33,471 bases of DNA from CAYRCU01 sp964422865. GTDB taxonomy: Bacteria; Patescibacteriota; Microgenomatia; UBA8517. Location of the stretch: NCBI GenBank assembly GCA_964422865.1, contig CAYRCU010000010.1, positions 1 through 33,471 on the forward strand. The letters are read 5' to 3'. Both the position numbers and the translations under genes were made by a program. Below are positions 1-5,474 of this stretch, piece by piece (the stretch's first letter is position 1; the number at the start of each line of letters is the position of its first letter). Below the pieces are notes generated by a model. That model searched no databases and was not told the origin of the DNA. It worked only from the letters and a program-made list of their open reading frames with translations.

Positions 1-53
1 TACGATAATACTGGAAGTGGCCAAGCTTTGCTTACCAATTCCAGCACCTCGGC
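1..53 (-). repeat. Truncated tRNA-Leu 5'-end copy with fold-back hairpin
   Basis: Read on the minus strand from 53 to 1, the first 21 nt match the 5' end of a tRNA-Leu (acceptor strand, positions 8-9 and D-arm up to A21). The sequence then departs and folds back: arms at 11-20 and 35-44 can pair, with an inner AAGC/GCTT stem. It equals 208-260 except for one base (c48 versus t255), giving an acceptor strand GCCGAGG instead of GCCGAAG. The same element at 208-260 directly precedes a full tRNA-Leu, so this copy probably precedes another tRNA-Leu with a GCCGAGG acceptor just outside the window. Confidence 0.75.
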
Positions 54-118
54 TTATTGGGTGTAGTTGCTATTTTATCAGAATAAGGATTAAGGGCAAA
101 CTTTGTGGGGCGGTTTTG

Positions 119-202
119 TGCCGAAGGTGGGATTTGAACCCACACGTCACAAGTGACACACGGTTCTGAACCGTGCCTGTCTACCAATTCCAGCACTTCG
201 GC
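119..202 (-). tRNA. tRNA-Leu (anticodon CAG)
   Basis: This is a class II tRNA of 84 nt with acceptor GCCGAAG/CTTCGGC, discriminator A and a long variable arm. The anticodon stem is CACGG/CCGTG with loop TTCAGAA, so the anticodon is CAG (complement of 166-168). The T-loop TTCAAAT is canonical. CCA is not encoded. A truncated copy of its own 5' end lies directly upstream at 203-260. Confidence 0.93.
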
Positions 203-260
203 TTGTTTACGATAATACTGGAAGTGGCCAAGCTTTGCTTACCAATTCCAGCACTTCGGC
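203..260 (-). repeat. tRNA-Leu 5'-half decoy leader (21-nt tRNA copy plus hairpin)
   Basis: On the minus strand, 260-240 is identical to nt 1-21 of the tRNA-Leu that begins at 202. The next 37 nt are not tRNA. They contain the inner AAGC-AAA-GCTT stem and an arm (218-227) complementary to the copied D-arm (242-251), giving a 34-nt fold-back hairpin with one mismatch, then an AT-rich linker. A TATAAA box 8 nt before position 260 would start transcription at the decoy, so the decoy would be the 5' leader of the tRNA transcript. Function unknown. Confidence 0.8.
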
Positions 261-268
261 GAGGTATC

Positions 269-274
269 TTTATA
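269..274 (-). promoter_or_regulatory. Candidate -10 box for the tRNA-Leu leader
   Basis: The box is TATAAA on the minus strand, 8 nt upstream of the first base of the decoy leader. No good -35 was seen. The same spacing from a -10 box to the decoy start occurs at tRNA-Arg and tRNA-Pro. Confidence 0.45.
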
Positions 275-299
275 TTTTATCAAAGATATGCCTGTTTTT

Positions 300-1385
300 T
301 TATACAAACCTAATTTGCATACCTTCAATTGCTTTTTGTGTGAGGGATACTTCTTGAGCTGGGAATTTTGCGCCCGGGCCCCAAATAATTGCTCTTTTGT
401 GGTTTTCAGCAAAGTCGGATCCGATTTTTACTGCTATATCTTTTAAAGTTGCGCCTTCTTTTGTGATGAATGGGTTTTTGTTGCTTGGTTCTTCATCACG
501 TCGCACAAGATAGACTCGAACAAGTTCCAGTTTTTCCCAGATTGAATCTTTTAGTCTGTCTAGATTTAAGCCAGTTTGTGCGCTTATGGTAAGATCGTGA
601 TTTGTGTTTTTAGCTTTTTTGACATCGGCTTTGTTTAGAACTGCAATAGAGGGTATATATACCCTATTGCGGCTGAATGCATCCAGCAGTTTTTGAATGT
701 TTATTTCTTCGTTTATTGTGATTTCTGCGTTTTTTAGGCCTAATTCACGGGCAATTTCTTTTATGGTTGTTATTTTTAGGGGTTGCTTTATGTTTGTGTG
801 AATTATAAGTCCTCCTGTATGTTTCTTTTCGATTGTAACTTTTGGTGGAGTTTTATTTATTCTTATACCGTTTTCTTCCAGGGATTTTGCTATTCTTTTT
901 AGGGCCTTGGGGCGGTGGGTATCGCTTATTATTATTAAAAGATCTGCCCCTCTTGCGACTGATAACACTTCCCTGCCCCTCCCTTTTCCGGTTTCAGCAC
1001 CCTCAATAAGGCCGGGGACGTCCAGGATTTGAATATATGCGTCTTTGTGATGCATCATGCCTGGAATGACGCTTACTGTTGTGAAGGCGTAAGGGGCGAC
1101 TTTAGACTGTGCATTTGTGAGGCGATTTAGGAGAGTTGACTTTCCGGCTGATGGGGGGCCTACGAGGACGACTGTCGCGTCCCCTTGTTTTTTGATGGCA
1201 TATTTACCCGCGCGCGCAGAGCCTCCCCCACCCCCGCTTTTTTTAACAGAAGACTCTATTTCCTTTTCTTTAAGTCGAGAAAGTTTTGCTCTGAGCCTTC
1301 CGATGTGGTGTTCGGTAGCCTTGTGATAAGGGGTTTTTTTAATTTCTTCCTTAATGGCATGGATTTGTTCTTGGATGGTGGTCAT
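300..1385 (-). CDS. DRG/OBG-type GTPase with TGS domain
   Basis: This is a TRAFAC-class GTPase of the DRG (Rbg) family, whose members bind GTP and associate with ribosomes and tRNA-related factors. From a GTG start at 1430 the protein has 376 residues. The N-terminal helix region is followed by a Gly-Ser-rich linker (about 66-72), G1 GPPSAGKST (91-99), G3 DVPG (137-140), a charged insertion, G4 NKAD (266-269), G5 SAQ, and a C-terminal TGS domain (about 305-376). The family N-terminus usually begins near the equivalent of Met16, so I place the start at the ATG at 1385; the GTG at 1430 is the alternative. The length fits the family (about 365). DRG proteins are mainly archaeal and eukaryotic but also occur in CPR bacteria. 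The gene is divergent from tRNA-Arg and appears to share an overlapping -10 box with it. Confidence 0.88.
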   Translation of the reverse strand: MTTIQEQIHAIKEEIKKTPYHKATEHHIGRLRAKLSRLKEKEIESSVKKSGGGGGSARAGKYAIKKQGDATVVLVGPPSAGKSTLLNRLTNAQSKVAPYAFTTVSVIPGMMHHKDAYIQILDVPGLIEGAETGKGRGREVLSVARGADLLIIISDTHRPKALKRIAKSLEENGIRINKTPPKVTIEKKHTGGLIIHTNIKQPLKITTIKEIARELGLKNAEITINEEINIQKLLDAFSRNRVYIPSIAVLNKADVKKAKNTNHDLTISAQTGLNLDRLKDSIWEKLELVRVYLVRRDEEPSNKNPFITKEGATLKDIAVKIGSDFAENHKRAIIWGPGAKFPAQEVSLTQKAIEGMQIRFV

Positions 1386-1448
1386 CTGGTGTATTTGGGA
1401 TAGCTTAACATGCGTTTGTTGTGTTGGCACCTGGAAGCTGTTTTGAGG

Positions 1449-1458
1449 TATAATTATA
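1449..1458. promoter_or_regulatory. Overlapping divergent -10 boxes (GTPase / tRNA-Arg)
   Basis: TATAATTATA is self-complementary, so each strand carries TATAAT. On the plus strand the box (1449-1454) places the start at about 1461-1462, the first base of the tRNA-Arg decoy leader. On the minus strand (1458-1453) it would start the GTPase transcript near 1446. No convincing -35 was seen. Confidence 0.5.
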
Positions 1459-1461
1459 CAG

Positions 1462-1528
1462 GCACCCGTAGTTCAACGGATAAATCTTAGACGATTTGTC
1501 AGTTTCACTACGTTTGCTCATTACACTC
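1462..1528 (+). repeat. tRNA-Arg 5'-half decoy leader
   Basis: Positions 1462-1482 copy nt 1-21 of the tRNA-Arg that starts at 1529. A 46-nt non-tRNA stretch follows. It contains an inner stem AAATC (1482-1486)/GATTT (1493-1497) and an outer pair CGTAG (1467-1471)/CTACG (1508-1512), so the copied D-arm region folds back as in the Leu and Pro leaders, though less perfectly. TATAAT ends 7 nt before it, so the predicted transcript begins with the decoy. Confidence 0.75.
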
Positions 1529-1600
1529 GCACCCGTAGTTCAACGGATAGAACATGTGGCTTCGGACCATAAGATGGGGGTTCAAATCCCTCCGGGTGCA
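1529..1600 (+). tRNA. tRNA-Arg (anticodon TCG)
   Basis: This is a 72-nt class I tRNA with acceptor GCACCCG/CGGGTGC, discriminator A, and no encoded CCA. The anticodon loop CTTCGGA gives anticodon TCG (1562-1564). The T-loop TTCAAAT is canonical. The 3' end lies 10 nt from the convergent gene that ends at 1611. Confidence 0.92.
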
Positions 1601-1610
1601 CTTTAGCCTG

Positions 1611-2696
1611 TTATCGTGGGAGACTCCAGTCAAATCTGGCATAGCATCTTTCTTCTTTTTTATTCTTATCTTTTCCACCTCCTTTACCTCCATGGAAGCA
1701 ACTTCCGTGTGCCGCGCTTTCTTCTTTGTTGTATTTTTCGATTAAGATTTCACTTGTTAAAAAAGGGTCACCCCGATTGACGTTGTGCTCCGGTAGTATT
1801 TTTGGTTTGTGGAGTATTTTGGGGTTACATCTATCTCTTAGGATAGCGTAGGGTATGACAATAACTTTTCCTTCTGTGATGCTGGAGGTGTTACATTCTT
1901 TTGGTGATGTGTATTCGGTTCCCTTTTTTATGCTCACGTATAGTAAGAGATGTAGGGTGCCATCATCTTCTTCAATGTAGAACACTTCTTCGGCACGGTA
2001 GAATTTCCCTCTTCCGTGCTGGTTAATGTATACTCCTTCAAAGGAAACGTGGATTTCGCCGTTTATGGTTGTTGTTTTGACATAAGTAATGTTTCTTTCT
2101 ATTTCACCATTATGTCCTTCGGATTCTTCAATGGCCTTGTCTATGATTTTCATGCTTTTTACTTTTGATAGGAGATGATTGAATTGCTCGGCGATATTGC
2201 TTGCAATTTCAATGCCTTCTGAATTTAATGAAAGAGAATGACCCATGATTTGGAGTCCTACCTTGTCGGGACCTCCATCTTCCGGATAAACGTGTGAATT
2301 TATTATTGCGTACCAAGTTTCATCTTCTTTCACTTCCTTGTTGAATAGTGATAAAACTTCTTCTTCTGTGAGTTCTCTTACTTTGTATAGAGTGTCCATG
2401 TTTTTTGCTTTTTGAGCTTCGCTTTCGGCGTAGTAAAGAAAGGGAGTAGTTGCGGCAGCTAGTCTGTATTCAATGTCGTCGCTGCTGCTTGGGGGGAGTA
2501 CTATTTCGTGAGGACCTACTCCTTGAGGGGGGAGGTGGTCACTTCCTGCATAGTCGGTAAAATGATCAACTGTCATGGCAGCGCCTGCAGCGAAAAGTAT
2601 GATTGCTGCTACTCTACATCTGTCGTCTGCGATTCTTTCTCTAAGACTTTTTGGAGTTTGGTCTGGGTTTCCTTTGTTTTTAATATTTTCTACCAC
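1611..2696 (-). CDS. Unknown membrane-anchored protein sharing its N-terminus with the HEPN protein
   Basis: This is a 361-residue protein of unrecognised family. The GTG start is the first possible start after an in-frame TAA. Residues 1-23 or so (MVENIKNKGN onwards) are hydrophilic and identical to the start of the HEPN protein at 15002-15820; about residues 29-47 form one hydrophobic segment, so the rest is probably outside the membrane. The body is acidic, rich in beta-type sequence, and has no motif I can name. The C-terminus holds two Cys separated by a Gly/Lys-rich stretch (near 335-353). The promoter and first codons lie in the 174-bp repeat, so expression is presumably shared with the HEPN gene. 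Confidence 0.7.
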   Translation of the reverse strand: MVENIKNKGNPDQTPKSLRERIADDRCRVAAIILFAAGAAMTVDHFTDYAGSDHLPPQGVGPHEIVLPPSSSDDIEYRLAAATTPFLYYAESEAQKAKNMDTLYKVRELTEEEVLSLFNKEVKEDETWYAIINSHVYPEDGGPDKVGLQIMGHSLSLNSEGIEIASNIAEQFNHLLSKVKSMKIIDKAIEESEGHNGEIERNITYVKTTTINGEIHVSFEGVYINQHGRGKFYRAEEVFYIEEDDGTLHLLLYVSIKKGTEYTSPKECNTSSITEGKVIVIPYAILRDRCNPKILHKPKILPEHNVNRGDPFLTSEILIEKYNKEESAAHGSCFHGGKGGGKDKNKKEERCYARFDWSLPR

Positions 2697-2805
2697 TCTT
2701 TCTTATTTTAATAGTTGTTGAATAAAATTATACTACACAGGGTTATAGGATTTATAAGGAGTTTCGTTGCAGGTGTTTTTTTGCGTATTTATCTAAAGCT
2801 TCCTT
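2632..2805 (-). repeat. 174-bp perfect direct repeat, copy A
   Basis: Identical base for base to 15756-15929 (offset 13124), same orientation. It spans the 3' tail of a phosphatase gene (about 18 codons), the intergenic promoter region with TATAAT at 2727-2732, the GTG start and about 22 codons of the following gene. Weaker similarity continues for about 15-20 bp into the coding region. Both copies precede genes whose products are otherwise unrelated. Confidence 0.95.
2727..2732 (-). promoter_or_regulatory. Candidate -10 box inside repeat copy A
   Basis: TATAAT on the minus strand, 30 nt upstream of the GTG at 2696, predicts a leader of about 24 nt. The identical box occurs at 15851-15856 in front of the HEPN gene. 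Confidence 0.5.
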
Positions 2806-2964
2806 TTGAATTTTTTCTAGATGAATTGAAGATCTTTTTTGTTTGATTAATTCAAGTACTTTTTTAACTGTTTTTCCTTTACTAATAAGGTAAGCTGCTA
2901 CCAATACTGTTGAACGTCCGTGCCCGTTCATGCAATGGACGTATGTTTTCTTTTTTATCTTCAC
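2752..2964 (-). pseudogene. C-terminal half of a dual-specificity protein phosphatase
   Basis: The frame encodes 70 residues from a GTG. The start of the product is a cysteine-phosphatase signature, HCMNGHGRS (HCx5R[S/T]), at residues 10-18, followed by the helices typical of small DSPs and a basic C-terminus. A full DSP is about 140-150 residues; the N-terminal beta strands and the general-acid Asp loop are missing. The open frame extends 16 codons further upstream (to the stop of the 3013-3951 gene) without an ATG. The missing N-terminal half matches what is seen at 15913-16041. I read this as a truncated gene; translation of a short product is possible but catalysis seems unlikely. Confidence 0.65.
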
Positions 2965-3012
2965 GAACCTTTTCAGGGTAGTAGTTTTTCTATGAATGTG
3001 GTAAATAACGAG

Positions 3013-3951
3013 TTATGAGAGGGACCGGGATTTAGTTGTTGCTGCTAGAGATGTGAGAATGTTTTTGGCGTGTGTTTCGAATTTGTCTCTGTCAAATGGT
3101 GTAACGGTTAGTTTTGTTGGGTTTTGTTCATATCTTTTTTGTGATTTGTGATATTCCTGCAAGAAGAAAGTATATGCTTCTGATAATTTGTCTGAGTTAG
3201 GAAGAAGTCCGAGGTGTGTAAAATACTCAATCCTCTTTAAAGTACTTGTGGGTATTTCCTCGTTGGAATTGGGTAGCTGACTGGTTAATAGGTCTAATTT
3301 TCTTTGTACTATTCTTAGAAATGCAGGTTTGAATCCAAACCTGTTTTGACGGTAATCACTTGCTCCTTCGTAGTAGTATGTTACTCCAAGTGGTGTGTCG
3401 AAAATCTGCTGATGTCTGAAGACGCCGGTTGTGCATGCTCTGAGATACTCTCGATACTGTTTTTTCATTTTTCTATATATTCTTGTTCGCCATGGTGAGT
3501 CAATTAGTTCATTGAAGACGCGGTTTCGGGCTTTGCTAAATAGATCTTTATCTCCACAAAGATAGAAAGCATTGAGTAGCCGGTCAGGATAGACTAGTTC
3601 TTTTGATTGGGCAACATAACTTAGTGGAATATTGGAGTCTAGATTTTTCAGTTCGACTTCTTTTTCAATGCCGAATTCCAAGAGGTCGGGGTTTCTTCTA
3701 ATGAAAGCATTAAGTGAATTTGGAGGATAGCTGATCAGATCATCTTGTGATTTGAAAATCAAAATTATTTCAATCTTTGACACCGAATAACTTTCCAGTT
3801 TTCCGTGACTGCCTGTGGCTACACAGCAAACATGGTCTGGGGTGTAATGCCTGATGTTTGTTGCAACATCTTTCAGTAGTGCTTTGTTGGCTACCTGAAC
3901 AGAATAGTAGTATTCAGTGGGCAACAGTAATGATTCGTTTTGTTCTTGCAT
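3013..3951 (-). CDS. Nucleotidyltransferase-fold protein, catalytic site apparently degenerate
   Basis: This is a 312-residue protein with an ATG start. Residues 45-68 resemble the Pol-beta nucleotidyltransferase core (strand, GS, then the paired acidic residues). GSHG is present, but the usual S-x-D-x-D is replaced by SVSKIEI, so the first Asp is Lys and the second is Glu. The rest is helical and polar with many Tyr and Arg residues, as in large NTase-associated helical domains. No transmembrane segment. Assignment is by motif only. If correct, the protein is probably a binding or antitoxin-like NTase rather than an active enzyme. It lies upstream of the phosphatase remnant in the same orientation, with 48 nt between. 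Confidence 0.4.
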   Translation of the reverse strand: MQEQNESLLLPTEYYYSVQVANKALLKDVATNIRHYTPDHVCCVATGSHGKLESYSVSKIEIILIFKSQDDLISYPPNSLNAFIRRNPDLLEFGIEKEVELKNLDSNIPLSYVAQSKELVYPDRLLNAFYLCGDKDLFSKARNRVFNELIDSPWRTRIYRKMKKQYREYLRACTTGVFRHQQIFDTPLGVTYYYEGASDYRQNRFGFKPAFLRIVQRKLDLLTSQLPNSNEEIPTSTLKRIEYFTHLGLLPNSDKLSEAYTFFLQEYHKSQKRYEQNPTKLTVTPFDRDKFETHAKNILTSLAATTKSRSLS

Positions 3952-4061
3952 AATACAAATTTTTTGCGTTCTCAGCGCAACACGAGTGAACTATGTTGGC
4001 CTCTGGGAATATTTTTCGCTTCTAATATAAAGTATATAAATTACCACACATATATTCTTGA

Positions 4062-4196
4062 GCAGTAGTTGCTTGGAAAGGTGAATCCGGCGAGTGTGAT
4101 GAGCGGGTCACTGTACTTTGCTCGAACCTATTTAGCCTGAAGGACTATATCAAACCAGATTTTGTTTTACAGTTAAACCTTCTTAAAGAGCATTAA
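4062..4196 (+). pseudogene. Start-less coding remnant, family member 1 of 3
   Basis: The open frame ends in TAA at 4194-4196 and has no ATG, GTG or TTG start. Its last third reads SNLFSLKDYI-KPDFVLQLNLLKEH. It aligns with the frames at 9704-9826 and 19080-19211 through SNL-x-x-L, a D-x-x-L-x-L helix and LK(E/S)H. The other two lack two codons here (in-frame indel), and the codons differ synonymously, which points to descent from protein-coding sequence. The protein family is not recognised. Confidence 0.45.
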
Positions 4197-4213
4197 CGAA
4201 TAGATTCTTTTGC

Positions 4214-4226
4214 CCTACAGTGTAGG
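4214..4226 (+). promoter_or_regulatory. Candidate CadC/ArsR operator 1
   Basis: CCTACA-G-TGTAGG is a perfect 6+1+6 palindrome lying just upstream of the -10 of the DsbA-like gene. A similar palindrome overlaps the repressor's own promoter at 5050-5062. The pairing of sites suggests one regulator acts on both promoters. Confidence 0.5.
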
Positions 4227-4235
4227 ATGCTGTGT

Positions 4236-4241
4236 TAGAAT
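4236..4241 (+). promoter_or_regulatory. Candidate -10 box of the DsbA-like gene
   Basis: TAGAAT, 10 nt before the ATG at 4252, predicts an almost leaderless mRNA. The palindrome at 4214-4226 lies where RNA polymerase would contact the spacer and -35 region. Confidence 0.4.
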
Positions 4242-4251
4242 TAGTTTAGAT

Positions 4252-4992
4252 ATGGAAGAAATAAATCAACCACAACAACTTACTAAAAAAGAACGTCGAG
4301 GGCTAAAGAAGCAACGCAAACTAGAAGCACATCAAAAACAGACAAGGCAACAAAAAATTAAAAAATTAGGTTGGTGGTCAGCCATTGTGTTGGGTATTGT
4401 TGCAGTTGTTTTCGCTTTCAGGTTTAGCGGTGGTTCAGCGTCAGACCAACCTACTCTGGCGGTTGATGCTGTTGCTGTTTCTGATCAAACTAAAGGCAAC
4501 AGTGAATCAAAAGTGTTATTAGTGGAATACGGTGATTTTCAATGTTCTGCTTGTGGCCGTTACCACCCGCTTCTTAAACAGCTCAATCAAGAATTTGGTG
4601 ATCGAATCCAGTTTGTTTACCGGCACTTTCCCTTAAAGCAAACACATCGTAATGCTGAACCGGCGGCTTTTGCAGCAGAAGCGGCAGGCAAGCAAGGAAA
4701 GTTTTGGGAGATGCATGATTTGATTTTTGAAGGACAGGAAAATTGGTCTGAAAAAAGAAATGCCAAAGATACTTTTGTCGAATACGCTAAGTCTCTCGAT
4801 CTGGATATGGAGGAATTCCAAACAGACGTAAAGTCAAAGGAAATAAAGAATAAGGTTAGAAACGATTACAGCAGCGGCATAAAAGCCGGAGTCAACTCCA
4901 CTCCCACTCTCTTTTTAAATGGTAAGAAGCTGCGAAATCCAAGAGGTTATGAAGAGCTTAAAAAGCTTGTTGAAGATGCTTTAGCTCAATAG
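4252..4992 (+). CDS. Membrane-anchored DsbA-like thiol-disulfide oxidoreductase
   Basis: This is a thioredoxin-fold protein of the DsbA/BdbD type, expected to oxidise or isomerise disulfides outside the cytoplasmic membrane. From the ATG at 4252 it has 246 residues. A basic cytoplasmic N-terminus is followed by one membrane segment (about 40-57), a linker, then the thioredoxin domain with the active site CSAC (98-101) and the cis-proline motif STPTLF near residue 215. A TTG at 4210 would add 14 residues but would lie ahead of the predicted transcription start, so I prefer 4252. It is the first gene of the metal-stress cluster and has a possible ArsR-type operator in its promoter. Confidence 0.85.
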   Translation: MEEINQPQQLTKKERRGLKKQRKLEAHQKQTRQQKIKKLGWWSAIVLGIVAVVFAFRFSGGSASDQPTLAVDAVAVSDQTKGNSESKVLLVEYGDFQCSACGRYHPLLKQLNQEFGDRIQFVYRHFPLKQTHRNAEPAAFAAEAAGKQGKFWEMHDLIFEGQENWSEKRNAKDTFVEYAKSLDLDMEEFQTDVKSKEIKNKVRNDYSSGIKAGVNSTPTLFLNGKKLRNPRGYEELKKLVEDALAQ

Positions 4993-5038
4993 CAGTGTAT
5001 GATTCTGAGCTTCTTTTAACTTTAGTCAAATATTAACT

Positions 5039-5067
5039 TTGACACTTCTCCTACATCGTAGTAGTAT
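5039..5067 (+). promoter_or_regulatory. Promoter of the metal-resistance operon
   Basis: TTGACA at 5039-5044, a 17-nt spacer, and TAGTAT at 5062-5067 form a good sigma-70-type promoter. TATAAA at 5065-5070 is an alternative -10. The predicted start falls at or next to the ATG at 5076, so the message is nearly leaderless. Confidence 0.6.
5050..5062 (+). promoter_or_regulatory. Candidate CadC/ArsR operator 2
   Basis: CCTACA-T-CGTAGT is an imperfect palindrome (CTAC-ATC-GTAG core perfect) in the promoter spacer and overlapping the -10 by one base. It matches operator 1 in half-site sequence and spacing. The position suits autorepression released by metal. Confidence 0.5.
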
Positions 5068-5075
5068 AAATACAT

Positions 5076-5474
5076 ATGAGTAAACGCTCATACGAATTGG
5101 CTATTTTTATGAAAAAAGATATTTGTGAAACAACCATTGTTAATAAGAGAAAGGTAGAACAGGCCAAGAAAAAACTGGTGGATCAACAGGTGGCAAATAG
5201 TTTGGCTGAGGTCTTCAAAGCTCTTTCTGATCCTACTAGAGTCAAGATTTTCAACACACTTTTTAATGGAGAGCTTTGTGTTTGTGATTTAGCCGAAGTT
5301 ATTAACCTTAGTCAATCAGCTACATCCCATCAGCTGAGATTACTAAGGGAGATGAATTTGGTGAAATTTCGACGTGAGGGAAAAACTCTCTTGTACTCCC
5401 TAGCTGACCAGCATGTTGAAACTCTTTTTAATGTAACTTTGAAGCACTTAAAACACGGCAAAACAAATGCATAA
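5076..5474 (+). CDS. cadC: CadC-like ArsR/SmtB-family metal-sensing repressor
   Basis: This is a dimeric winged-helix repressor that releases DNA when it binds a soft metal. The 132-residue frame shows an N-terminal arm with Cys17 (DICE), the ELCVCDLA motif with Cys68 and Cys70 at the end of the alpha3-equivalent helix, the recognition helix SQSATSHQLRLL (79-90), the wing, and DQHV (Asp111, His113) in the dimerisation helix. The Cys positions match the CadC-type Cd/Pb/Zn site, and D-x-H matches the second Zn site of SmtB/CadC. An internal ATG at 5109 (residue 12) aligns better with CadC N-termini, but 5076 suits the promoter. It overlaps the ATPase gene by 8 bp, so they are co-transcribed. 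Metal identity is inferred. Confidence 0.85.
   Translation: MSKRSYELAIFMKKDICETTIVNKRKVEQAKKKLVDQQVANSLAEVFKALSDPTRVKIFNTLFNGELCVCDLAEVINLSQSATSHQLRLLREMNLVKFRREGKTLLYSLADQHVETLFNVTLKHLKHGKTNA

Noticed and set aside
207..260. Second complete tRNA-Leu gene or CRISPR-like repeat
   Set aside because: Only nt 1-21 match the tRNA; the anticodon and T arms are missing, and there is no regular repeat-spacer array.
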